DNA of 20,574 nucleotides from Caryophanales bacterium UBA5455 (lineage in GTDB: Bacteria > Bacillota_I > Bacilli_A > RFN20 > CAG-826), in contig DIQT01000006.1 of assembly GCA_002427365.1 (NCBI GenBank), positions 29,887-50,460 on the forward strand, read 5' to 3'. Made by a program: the position numbers and the translations under genes. Shown here in pieces: positions 14,610-20,574 of this stretch; within the stretch, counting starts at the first letter, position 1; each line of letters opens with the position of its first letter. Under the pieces are notes generated by a model. It was not told the origin of the DNA and searched no databases. It was given only the letters and a program-made list of their open reading frames with translations.

Positions 14610-15239
14610 ATGAATTTACCAAACAAAATAACGACGTTTAGAATGGTCATGGTTATTGCACTTGTAATAATTATGCTTTTTCCTTATCAAGATGTTGGCG
14701 CAAACATTCCAATGGTTTTCGGCGAAGTTAACGCGATTTATTTTACGGCCTTAATCTTGTTTGTCGTTGCCGCTCTTTCGGATGCTTTTGATGGATATTT
14801 TGCAAGAAAACTAAACCTTGTAACAAACCTAGGAAAGTTTCTTGATCCTATTGCCGATAAATTACTTGTCAACTCATTATTAATTATTTTATTAGTGCCC
14901 CAAGTAATTTTAGGAGAAGACACGACGCAAATGCAAATTCATATTTTAGCGGTTGTTCTTATGATTGGCCGCGACTTAATTGTTGATGCGTTACGTCTTG
15001 TCGCGGCGAATCAAAATAAAGTCTTAGCCGCAAACATCGGTGGCAAAATTAAAACGGTGTTACAAATGGTAGCGATTCCCGCTGTGCTATTAAATAACTG
15101 GCCATTTTCCTACATAACAACAACGATTAATATTGCTGAAATTTTAGTATGGCTTGCGACGGCCGCAAGCGTTATTAGCGGCATTATTTATTTAGTCCAA
15201 AATCGTTATGTGTTAAAAGAGGCGCACACGGATGAATAA
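14610..15239 (+). CDS. pgsA: Phosphatidylglycerophosphate synthase PgsA
   Basis: PgsA joins CDP-diacylglycerol and glycerol 3-phosphate to give phosphatidylglycerophosphate, the precursor of phosphatidylglycerol and cardiolipin. The 209-residue membrane protein has the complete CDP-alcohol phosphotransferase signature, Asp58-x2-Asp61-Gly-x2-Ala-Arg66-x8-Gly75-x3-Asp79-x3-Asp83, and about five or six membrane helices. GAGGG lies 4-5 nt before the ATG. It starts 28 nt after rnpB with no promoter of its own that I can see, and overlaps pncC by 8 nt. pgsA-cinA-recA is a conserved Bacilli order. Confidence 0.96.
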   Translation: MNLPNKITTFRMVMVIALVIIMLFPYQDVGANIPMVFGEVNAIYFTALILFVVAALSDAFDGYFARKLNLVTNLGKFLDPIADKLLVNSLLIILLVPQVILGEDTTQMQIHILAVVLMIGRDLIVDALRLVAANQNKVLAANIGGKIKTVLQMVAIPAVLLNNWPFSYITTTINIAEILVWLATAASVISGIIYLVQNRYVLKEAHTDE

Positions 15240-15702
15240 CGAAATTACAAAGTTATTTTCTTTATTAGCGAAGCACGGTTATACGTTAGCAAGTGCGGAA
15301 AGTTTAACTGGTGGATTATTTGGGGCATCACTATGTAATGTTCCCGGCGCTTCAAGTGTTTATCAAGGGGGCATTATTGTTTATACAAGGGACGCCAAAG
15401 AACAACTCTTAGGTATTGATCCCCGATTACTAGATAAATATGGAATGGTATCGCCCGAATGCGCTACCGCAATAGCGGAAAACCTTTATCATAAAATGAA
15501 GGTAAATATCGCAATTAGTTTTACTGGTAACGCCGGCCCAAGCGCCTTAGAAGATAAACCTGTTGGCTTAGTTTATGTCGGCTTAAAAATTAATGATGAA
15601 AAAGTTATTACAAAAGAATTAAATTTAGCGGGTGGTCGTAATGCGATTAGAACGCAAGTTGTGCATGAAGGTATTAAATTAATTACGAATCATCTAAAAT
15701 AA
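15232..15702 (+). CDS. pncC: Nicotinamide-nucleotide amidohydrolase PncC (CinA C-terminal domain only)
   Basis: The 156-residue protein is the CinA C-terminal domain alone. It hydrolyses nicotinamide mononucleotide, a by-product of NAD-using DNA ligase, to nicotinate mononucleotide, returning it to NAD synthesis. Motifs: SAESLTGGL (21-29) with the active-site Ser, the VYQGGIIVYT strand, KYGMVSPECA and AISFTGNAGP. Bacillus CinA in this position is a fusion of about 416 residues with an N-terminal molybdopterin-type domain; here that half is absent and the upstream DNA is occupied by pgsA, so it is a genuine stand-alone form like E. coli PncC. Translation is coupled to pgsA by the 8-nt overlap, with GAGGCG upstream. 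Confidence 0.93.
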   Translation: MNNEITKLFSLLAKHGYTLASAESLTGGLFGASLCNVPGASSVYQGGIIVYTRDAKEQLLGIDPRLLDKYGMVSPECATAIAENLYHKMKVNIAISFTGNAGPSALEDKPVGLVYVGLKINDEKVITKELNLAGGRNAIRTQVVHEGIKLITNHLK

Positions 15703-15716
15703 ATTAGACAAAGAAG

Positions 15717-15733
15717 AAGTTGTTGAACTACTT
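15717..15733. repeat. Near-perfect dyad at the recA promoter
   Basis: AAGTTGTTGAACTACTT is symmetrical around its central G, with 7 of 8 base pairs matching. It ends one base before the recA -10 box, the right place for a repressor site. It is not the known Bacillus LexA (DinR) box, whose half-sites are GAAC...GTTC in the opposite orientation. Confidence 0.45.
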
Positions 15734-15734
15734 A

Positions 15735-15740
15735 TATAAT
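15735..15740 (+). promoter_or_regulatory. -10 box of recA
   Basis: TATAAT lies directly before the AGGAG ribosome site, with the start codons at 15751/15754. If it is used as -10, the start would fall around 15747, inside the ribosome site, which would make a very short leader. TAGACA at 15705-15710 resembles a -35 but the spacing is 24 bp. recA may therefore also depend on read-through from pncC. Confidence 0.4.
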
Positions 15741-15750
15741 AGGAGAAATA

Positions 15751-16815
15751 ATGATGGCAAAAAAAGAAACTGTTAAAAACAAAGAAAAAGATGCAGCCTT
15801 AGAAGCAACGCTTAAAACGATTGAAAAAACGTATGGTAAAGGTGCGGTCATGCGGTTAGGCGATCGTCCCGCAACAAATGTTGAAGTAATTCCAAGCGGT
15901 TCCTTACTCTTAGACCAAGCGTTAGGAGTTGGTGGATATCCGCGGGGACGGATTATTGAAATTTATGGCCCGGAAAGTAGTGGGAAAACAACACTTGCTT
16001 TACACGCGGTCGCGGAAGCTCAAGCTCAAGGTGGTAAAGCAGCGTTTGTCGATGCCGAACATGCGATTGACCCTGAATATGCCGCGCGGCTAGGTGTTGA
16101 TATTGATGAACTTATTTTATCGCAACCTGATAATGGCGAACAAGCACTTGAAATTGCGGAAATGCTCGCTAAAAGTGAAGCGATTGATTTAATCGTTGTC
16201 GATAGTGTTGCCGCCCTTGTCCCTCAAGCCGAACTTGATGGGGAAATGGGTGACCTCCAAGTTGGCCTTCAAGCCCGCTTAATGTCAAAAGCGATGCGGA
16301 AAATGTCAGGTATTTTATCAAAATCAAATACAACGATTATCTTTATTAACCAAATTAGAGAAAAAGTTGGCGTGATTTATGGTAACCCGGAAACGACATC
16401 AGGTGGTCGTGCGTTAAAATTCTACTCAACAATTCGAATTGATATTCGCCGCGCTGAACCGATTAAAGAAGGACCAAACGTTATTGGTAATGCTGTTAAT
16501 ATTAAAATAGTTAAAAACAAAGTTGCCCCACCGTTTAAGAAAGTTAAAGTTGATTTAATTTTTGGTGAAGGTATTTCACAACTTAGTGAACTTCTTGATC
16601 TTGCAACCGATTTAGATATCGTTAATAAAGCCGGCTCCTGGTACGATTATAATGGTGACCGGATGGGTCAAGGTCGCGAAGCCGCAAAAGCATTCTTATT
16701 AAATAACCCCGATGTCTTTAGTGAAATCAAAACCAAAGTGAAAGCTGAACTTAAACCAACAGCGTTAGCCACCGGTGATGATGACGAAGAAGACTACGTT
16801 GGTGATGAAGAATAA
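15751..16815 (+). CDS. recA: Recombinase RecA
   Basis: RecA forms ATP-driven filaments on single-stranded DNA for homologous recombination and, where present, triggers LexA self-cleavage. The 354-residue protein has Walker A GPESSGKT (73-80), Walker B LIVVDSVAAL, the L1 loop region QAELDGEMGD, the L2 region INQIREKVGVIYGNPETTSGG (split by IxxINQI and NPET), and the usual acidic tail (DDDEEDYVGDEE). Two ATG codons stand side by side; the second (15754) gives 8-nt spacing to AGGAG and the usual MAKK start, so the true protein may be 353 residues. A strong terminator follows. Confidence 0.98.
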   Translation: MMAKKETVKNKEKDAALEATLKTIEKTYGKGAVMRLGDRPATNVEVIPSGSLLLDQALGVGGYPRGRIIEIYGPESSGKTTLALHAVAEAQAQGGKAAFVDAEHAIDPEYAARLGVDIDELILSQPDNGEQALEIAEMLAKSEAIDLIVVDSVAALVPQAELDGEMGDLQVGLQARLMSKAMRKMSGILSKSNTTIIFINQIREKVGVIYGNPETTSGGRALKFYSTIRIDIRRAEPIKEGPNVIGNAVNIKIVKNKVAPPFKKVKVDLIFGEGISQLSELLDLATDLDIVNKAGSWYDYNGDRMGQGREAAKAFLLNNPDVFSEIKTKVKAELKPTALATGDDDEEDYVGDEE

Positions 16816-16835
16816 CCGTTATTAAAGTAAAGATT

Positions 16836-16864
16836 AAACCGACATTAATTGTCGGTTTTTTATT
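16836..16864 (+). terminator. Intrinsic terminator after recA
   Basis: AAACCGACA (16836-16844) pairs perfectly with TGTCGGTTT (16850-16858) over the loop TTAAT and runs into TTTTTATTTT. A 9-bp stem with a clear U tract. Confidence 0.92.
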
Positions 16865-16985
16865 TTATTGCTTAAAAAATAAACCTAGTTTTAAATAATC
16901 TATAGCAAAACTCGGCTATAATATTCCATTATAAAAAAAGTCCAAAAATTCTTTTCTTTATCGTGTAATTTTAATAATATTTAGG

Positions 16986-16991
16986 TATAAT
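16986..16991 (+). promoter_or_regulatory. -10 box of the rny leader transcript
   Basis: TATAAT in a very AT-rich setting; the start would be near 16998. The -35 position (16963-16968, GTGTAA) is poor. A second TATAAT at 16917-16922 overlaps an inverted repeat, TATAGC (16901-16906) with GCTATA (16915-16920), and may be another promoter or an operator. The rest of 16865-16985 is plain AT-rich DNA in which I see nothing else. Confidence 0.5.
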
Positions 16992-17009
16992 ATAAACGTG
17001 CGTTAAGCA

Positions 17010-17094
17010 TAGTTGACTCGTTACAATGAATTTAAAGCTCATCTGAGCTTGGATATAATGAATTGGAATATATCTTTTTTTAGAAGGAACGAGT
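17010..17094 (+). ncRNA. Candidate structured leader RNA upstream of rny
   Basis: Three nested helices can form. P1 is ACTCGTT (17016-17022) with AACGAGT (17088-17094), perfect over 7 bp. Inside it are P2, AAGCTC/GAGCTT around ATCT (17035-17050), and P3, GATATA (17052-17057) with TATATC (17069-17074). A terminator hairpin begins at the very next base, 17095. A closing helix enclosing two hairpins and leading into a terminator is the usual plan of a riboswitch or a short regulatory RNA. I do not recognise an Rfam class. An alternative is a leader peptide of 15 codons from ATG 17058 that ends inside the terminator loop. Confidence 0.45.
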
Positions 17095-17116
17095 GCGGCT
17101 TATAGCTCGCTTTTTT
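17095..17116 (+). terminator. Leader terminator before rny
   Basis: GCGGCT (17095-17100) pairs with AGC-T-CGC (17104-17110, one bulged T) over the loop TAT, followed by six T. It lies 73 nt before the rny start, so rny expression from the leader promoter would need read-through or antitermination. Confidence 0.7.
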
Positions 17117-17189
17117 GAGTTATATCAATAAATTAAACCGAGGCCATCGGATAAACAAAATTGGCAGAATTAAAAGGAGATAATACAAT

Positions 17190-18752
17190 ATGGACACTAC
17201 TGCATGGGTCCTGCTTGTCATTTTCGCCTTCATTGTTGGGATTTTATTAGGCTTATTACTATTTTATCTTGTCCCTGTTTTTAAAGCGAAAGAAGCGTTA
17301 AAAAGAGCGGATAAAATCAAATTAGATGCTGAAATAAAAGCAGACCACATTATTAAAAATGCGGAACTCGATGCGAAACAAGCAATGATTGAAGCAAACA
17401 ATGAAGCCGATCGGCAAATTAAGGAAAAGAAGCAAGAAATCGTTATTGCTCAAAACTCACTTACCCAACGTGAGCAAAACATGGATCGCCGTGATTCGAT
17501 TTTATTAAGTAAAGAACAATCACTTGAAGACCGGACGGAAAATTTACGAAAAAAATTAGTCGACGTTGAAGCTAAAGAAGTTGAATATAACGAAAAGATT
17601 AATCAAATTCTTGTTGAATTAGAAAAAGTCGCGCAACTATCAATGAACGATGCGCGTGATGAAATCTTTAGACGGGTCGAATCACAAGTTAGTCGGGAAA
17701 TTGCGGCGTTTACGAAAAACAAATTAGAAGAAGCTGAAGAAAAAGTTAATGAAATCGCTCGGGAAAAACTCGTCCTTGCGATGAACAAATATTCCCAAGA
17801 AGTCACAACCGAACGCGCTGTTTCGACGGTTGATTTACCAAGTGATGAAATGAAAGGCCGGATTATTGGCCGTGAAGGTCGAAACATCCGCGCCCTTGAA
17901 CAACAATTAGGTGTTGATTTAATTATTGATGATACACCTGAAGTTATTACCGTTAGTTGCTTTGATCCAATTCGCAGGCAAGTAGCAAAAAGAACACTCG
18001 ATTATTTAGTTAAAGACGGCCGGATTCAACCTGCCCGGATTGAAGAAGTTGTCGAACGTGTTAAAGCAGAAATGGATGAAGAAATTATGAAAGCTGGTCA
18101 AGAAGCCGCCTTCGAACTTGGCTTACCACGCATTCATAAAGAATTACTTAAACAAGTTGGCCGGTTACAATATCGGACATCATATGGCCAAAACGCGTAT
18201 AAACATAGTATGGAAGTTGCAGCCCTCTGTGGTATTATGGCTGCAGAATTAGGCTTAGATGAACTACTTGCTAAACGCGCGGGACTTCTCCATGACGTTG
18301 GCAAAGCAAGTGACTTTGAACTTGAAGGCTCTCACATCGAAATCGGTATTCGCTTAGCGAAGAAATACGGTGAACCTGAAGAAGTAATTGATGCGATTGC
18401 TAATCACCATAGTGATAACGACGCTAAATACATTTATACACATTTAGTTGTTGCCGCTGATACATTAAGCGCTGCTCGCCCGGGGGCTCGAAGCGAAAAC
18501 ATGGAAAACTATATTAAACGGATTGAACAACTCGAAACTATTTGTAACTCATATGAAGGAGTTTCTCATTCCTTCGCGATGCAAAGTGGCCGCGAAGTTC
18601 GTGTCATGGTTGTTCCAGAAAAAGTTGATGACATTGGGGCATTTAAACTTGCTCGTGATATCCGCGAACAAATTGAAAATGAAATGACCTATCCCGGACA
18701 AATCAAAGTCTCAGTTATTCGTGAATATCGCGCGACTGATACCGCAAAATAA
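17190..18752 (+). CDS. rny: Ribonuclease Y
   Basis: RNase Y is the main mRNA-decay endonuclease of Bacilli, anchored to the inner face of the membrane. The 520-residue protein has one N-terminal membrane helix (about 6-30), a long charged coiled coil (about 35-205), a KH RNA-binding domain with GRIIGREGRN (223-232), and the metal-dependent HD domain with HSMEVA (His339) and LLHDVGKA (His368, Asp369), then NHHSDN and the C-terminal domain to residue 520. All are intact and the length is typical. AAGGAG lies 9 nt before the ATG. The long leader with a terminator suggests control by attenuation. Confidence 0.98.
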   Translation: MDTTAWVLLVIFAFIVGILLGLLLFYLVPVFKAKEALKRADKIKLDAEIKADHIIKNAELDAKQAMIEANNEADRQIKEKKQEIVIAQNSLTQREQNMDRRDSILLSKEQSLEDRTENLRKKLVDVEAKEVEYNEKINQILVELEKVAQLSMNDARDEIFRRVESQVSREIAAFTKNKLEEAEEKVNEIAREKLVLAMNKYSQEVTTERAVSTVDLPSDEMKGRIIGREGRNIRALEQQLGVDLIIDDTPEVITVSCFDPIRRQVAKRTLDYLVKDGRIQPARIEEVVERVKAEMDEEIMKAGQEAAFELGLPRIHKELLKQVGRLQYRTSYGQNAYKHSMEVAALCGIMAAELGLDELLAKRAGLLHDVGKASDFELEGSHIEIGIRLAKKYGEPEEVIDAIANHHSDNDAKYIYTHLVVAADTLSAARPGARSENMENYIKRIEQLETICNSYEGVSHSFAMQSGREVRVMVVPEKVDDIGAFKLARDIREQIENEMTYPGQIKVSVIREYRATDTAK

Positions 18753-18760
18753 AACGTTGG

Positions 18761-18787
18761 AAGGCTCCATTTCTTTGGAGCCTTTTC
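18761..18787 (+). terminator. Hairpin terminator between rny and ymdB
   Basis: AAGGCTCCA (18761-18769) pairs perfectly with TGGAGCCTT (18776-18784) over TTTCTT. The U tract is short (TTTT then CTAAC), so it may be leaky, which would let some transcription continue into ymdB. Confidence 0.75.
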
Positions 18788-18809
18788 TAACTTAGAAAGA
18801 TTATTAAAA

Positions 18810-19604
18810 ATGAAAGTTATGTTTATTGGTGACATCACCGCGAAAATCGGCCGGCGGGTCGTTAAAAAGCTGGTACCGTATTTACGGAAAAAGTATCAGC
18901 TTGATTTTGTTATTGCTAACGCCGAAAATGCCACGCATGGCAAAGGGTTAATTTATAATCACTATGAATTTTTACTTGATGCGGGGGTTGATGCGTTAAC
19001 GCTAGGTAACCATTACGATGATAAAAATGAAATTCGCGAATATATTGATGGAGCAAGTGAAGTAATTCGCCCATATAATTTATTAAATGATTTCCCCGGT
19101 GTTGGAACCGCGGTTTTTGAAAGTGATGATGGTATTAAAATTCGGGTAAGTAGTTTAATTTTACCCGCCTTTATGAATATTGAAGTGGAAAATCCTTTTC
19201 ATGCATTTGATCGGCTTTTAGACGAAGCGGAACCAACGGATTTTCATATCGTTGATATTCATGGTGAAACAACCGCCGAAAAACTTGCCTTTGCTTTTAA
19301 CTTTAGTGGCCGTGTTTCCGCGATTGTTGGCACGCATACACATGTACAAACAAATGATTATCGAATTTTACCAGGGGGAACCGCCTATATTACTGATGTC
19401 GGGATGAGCGGACCATATAATGGAATTCTTGGGGTGGACCGGGAAGGTGTTATTGCGAAAATGAAAGGCGAAAAAGGTCATTTCGGTTACGACAATAAAG
19501 ACGACGCAATTTTTAGTGCGGTTATTATTGATCTTGATGAAATGACGGGCTTAGCGAAAGACATATTTCCAATATATGAAATTGTTAGTTGGAAGGATTT
19601 ATAA
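18810..19604 (+). CDS. ymdB: YmdB-family metallophosphoesterase
   Basis: Members of this family (TIGR00282) hydrolyse 2',3'-cyclic AMP and in Bacillus influence biofilm and motility genes; they usually sit next to rny. The 264-residue protein keeps all metal ligands: Asp8 (GDI), Glu39-Asn40 (NAEN), Asn67-His68 (GNH), His151 (DIHGETTAEK), His176 and His178 (GTHTHVQ), close to the Bacillus numbering. The usual GNHxWD reads GNHYDD, a small change next to the ligands. There is only a weak AGAAAG before the ATG and no clear promoter after the rny terminator, so expression probably depends on read-through. Confidence 0.95.
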   Translation: MKVMFIGDITAKIGRRVVKKLVPYLRKKYQLDFVIANAENATHGKGLIYNHYEFLLDAGVDALTLGNHYDDKNEIREYIDGASEVIRPYNLLNDFPGVGTAVFESDDGIKIRVSSLILPAFMNIEVENPFHAFDRLLDEAEPTDFHIVDIHGETTAEKLAFAFNFSGRVSAIVGTHTHVQTNDYRILPGGTAYITDVGMSGPYNGILGVDREGVIAKMKGEKGHFGYDNKDDAIFSAVIIDLDEMTGLAKDIFPIYEIVSWKDL

Positions 19605-19607
19605 ACG

Positions 19608-20574
19608 ATGAAACGAAAAAATGTAAATATAGTTCATGAACCAAATGAACGCGAAGCCCGGAAGCGTGCGGCCGAAGCCGCGAATCTTCGTTATGTGGAT
19701 GTTAATGTTTCTTCAAGATTACGTGAATACGCAAAAGGGAAGAAATATTATGTCCGAACATATGGCTGCCAAGCTAATGTTCGTGATGGTGAAACAATGA
19801 TGGGCTTATTAGAAGAAGCCGGTTTTACTTATACTAATCAAACAAGTGACGCGGATTTAATTATTTTAAATACGTGTGCGATTCGGGAAAATGCTGAAGA
19901 TAAAGTTTATGGTGAAGTTGGGTCTTTAAAAGCGTTAAAAATAAAAAACCCCAAACTAATTATTGCTCTTGGTGGCTGTATGAGCCAACAAGAAGTTGTC
20001 GTTAGTGAAATAGTTGATAAATATCCGCAAGTTGATTTAATTTTTGGCACGCATAATATTGAAAATATTTTAGATTATTTAACGCAAGTTATTGAAAAAC
20101 GTGAACGTTATGTCGATGTTCTTTCAATTCCTGGTGAAGTTATTGAAAATTTGCCCGTTGTAAGAAGTGACCGGTATAAAGCGTTTGTTAATATAATTTA
20201 CGGCTGCAATAAGTTTTGTAGTTATTGTATTGTTCCATATACCCGCGGTCGTGAACGGTCGCGCTTAATGGAAGATGTCTTAGCGGAATGTAAACAATTA
20301 GTCGATGCGGGCTATCAAGAAATTACGCTACTAGGTCAAAACGTTAATGCGTATGGTAAAGACTTTAATGATGGCACGAATTTTGCAACCTTATTAGCGA
20401 AAGTCGCCGAACTTGGAATTCCGCGTCTTCGCTTTATGACGTCACACCCCTGGGATTTCACCGATGATATGCTCCATGTTATTGCTAAATATCCAAATAT
20501 TATGAAAGCCATTCATTTACCAGTTCAAAGTGGAAGTAGTGAAGTCTTACAACGGATGGGGCGTAGATATAACT
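19608..20574 (+). CDS. miaB: tRNA-2-methylthio-N6-dimethylallyladenosine synthase MiaB (5' part)
   Basis: MiaB is a radical-SAM enzyme that adds the 2-methylthio group to i6A37 of tRNAs. About 322 codons are visible; the gene runs off the right edge (family length about 440-510). The MTTase N-terminal domain has its three cluster cysteines, Cys54 (TYGCQANVRDGE), Cys90 (NTCAIRE) and Cys124 (GGCMSQ); the radical-SAM cluster motif is Cys200-x3-Cys204-x2-Cys207 (YGCNKFCSYC), followed by VPYTRGRERSR. LLGQNVNAYG and the MTSHPWDF block are also present. The VRD and VPYTRG features fit MiaB over MtaB or RimO. The start is 3 nt after the ymdB stop, with GGAAGGA upstream. Both Fe-S clusters link it to the suf system at the left end. 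Confidence 0.95.
   Translation, partial: MKRKNVNIVHEPNEREARKRAAEAANLRYVDVNVSSRLREYAKGKKYYVRTYGCQANVRDGETMMGLLEEAGFTYTNQTSDADLIILNTCAIRENAEDKVYGEVGSLKALKIKNPKLIIALGGCMSQQEVVVSEIVDKYPQVDLIFGTHNIENILDYLTQVIEKRERYVDVLSIPGEVIENLPVVRSDRYKAFVNIIYGCNKFCSYCIVPYTRGRERSRLMEDVLAECKQLVDAGYQEITLLGQNVNAYGKDFNDGTNFATLLAKVAELGIPRLRFMTSHPWDFTDDMLHVIAKYPNIMKAIHLPVQSGSSEVLQRMGRRYN

Noticed and set aside
17026..17046. Six-codon ORF (MNLKLI) in the rny leader
   Set aside because: No ribosome site and it overlaps the P2 hairpin; too short to support.
17136..17149. CCGA/TCGG hairpin between the leader terminator and rny
   Set aside because: Only 4 bp with no T run; not convincing as a terminator or regulatory element.

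Overview
The window comes from an AT-rich, gene-dense bacterial chromosome. Gene content points to the Bacillota, class Bacilli or a small-genome lineage close to it: DnaD, RecU, GpsB, RNase Y, YmdB, a type B RNase P RNA, an ECF-type riboflavin transporter and a Soj/ParB pair. TGA is used as a stop (nth, and the exonuclease on the minus strand) and TGG reads as Trp, so this is the standard bacterial code and not the Mycoplasma code. I cannot name the species. Almost every gene has a clear family.

Layout. (1) 1-3487: the end of sufB, then mnmG and rsmG, tightly packed (TAA-ATG abutting, then a 1-nt overlap) and closed by a terminator. (2) 3582-5230: parA-parB under their own promoter, preceded by a perfect 7+7 bp inverted repeat. 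The ParB has lost the usual CTP-binding and hydrolysis residues. (3) 5231-6293: an FMN riboswitch with a terminator controlling ribU, then a shared terminator with a convergent [4Fe-4S] ferredoxin gene (minus strand). (4) 6657-9999: a small membrane protein of unknown function, cmk, der and gpsA in one operon, followed by hup with its own leader and terminator. (5) 10434-12449: a strikingly short cca that looks leaderless, then dnaD-nth. (6) 12439-13763 minus: a DnaQ-like exonuclease and recU, overlapping by ATGA and converging on nth. (7) 13827-15702: gpsB, rnpB, pgsA and a stand-alone pncC. (8) 15735-16864: recA with promoter, an upstream dyad and a terminator. (9) 16865-17189: a long leader that can fold into a three-way-junction-like RNA followed by an intrinsic terminator, in front of rny. 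(10) 17190-end: rny, ymdB and the first part of miaB.

Function. This is a core housekeeping region: tRNA modification (mnmG, miaB), rRNA modification (rsmG), ribosome assembly (der), tRNA 5' and 3' maturation (rnpB, cca), mRNA turnover (rny), chromosome segregation and organisation (parA, parB, hup), replication initiation and repair (dnaD, nth, recU, recA, exonuclease), division (gpsB), phospholipid synthesis (gpsA, pgsA), Fe-S and flavin supply (sufB, fer, ribU) and nucleotide metabolism (cmk, pncC). Several groups that sit at separate places in Bacillus subtilis (mnmG-rsmG-soj-parB; cmk-der-gpsA-hup; dnaD-nth-recU-gpsB-rnpB; pgsA-cinA-recA-rny-ymdB-miaB) are joined here almost end to end.

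There is no phage, IS element, CRISPR array, tRNA or obvious defence island. The points most worth a second look are the rny leader RNA, the CTP-motif-less ParB with its upstream dyad, the half-length leaderless cca, the dyad at the recA promoter and the charged N-terminal extension on RibU.
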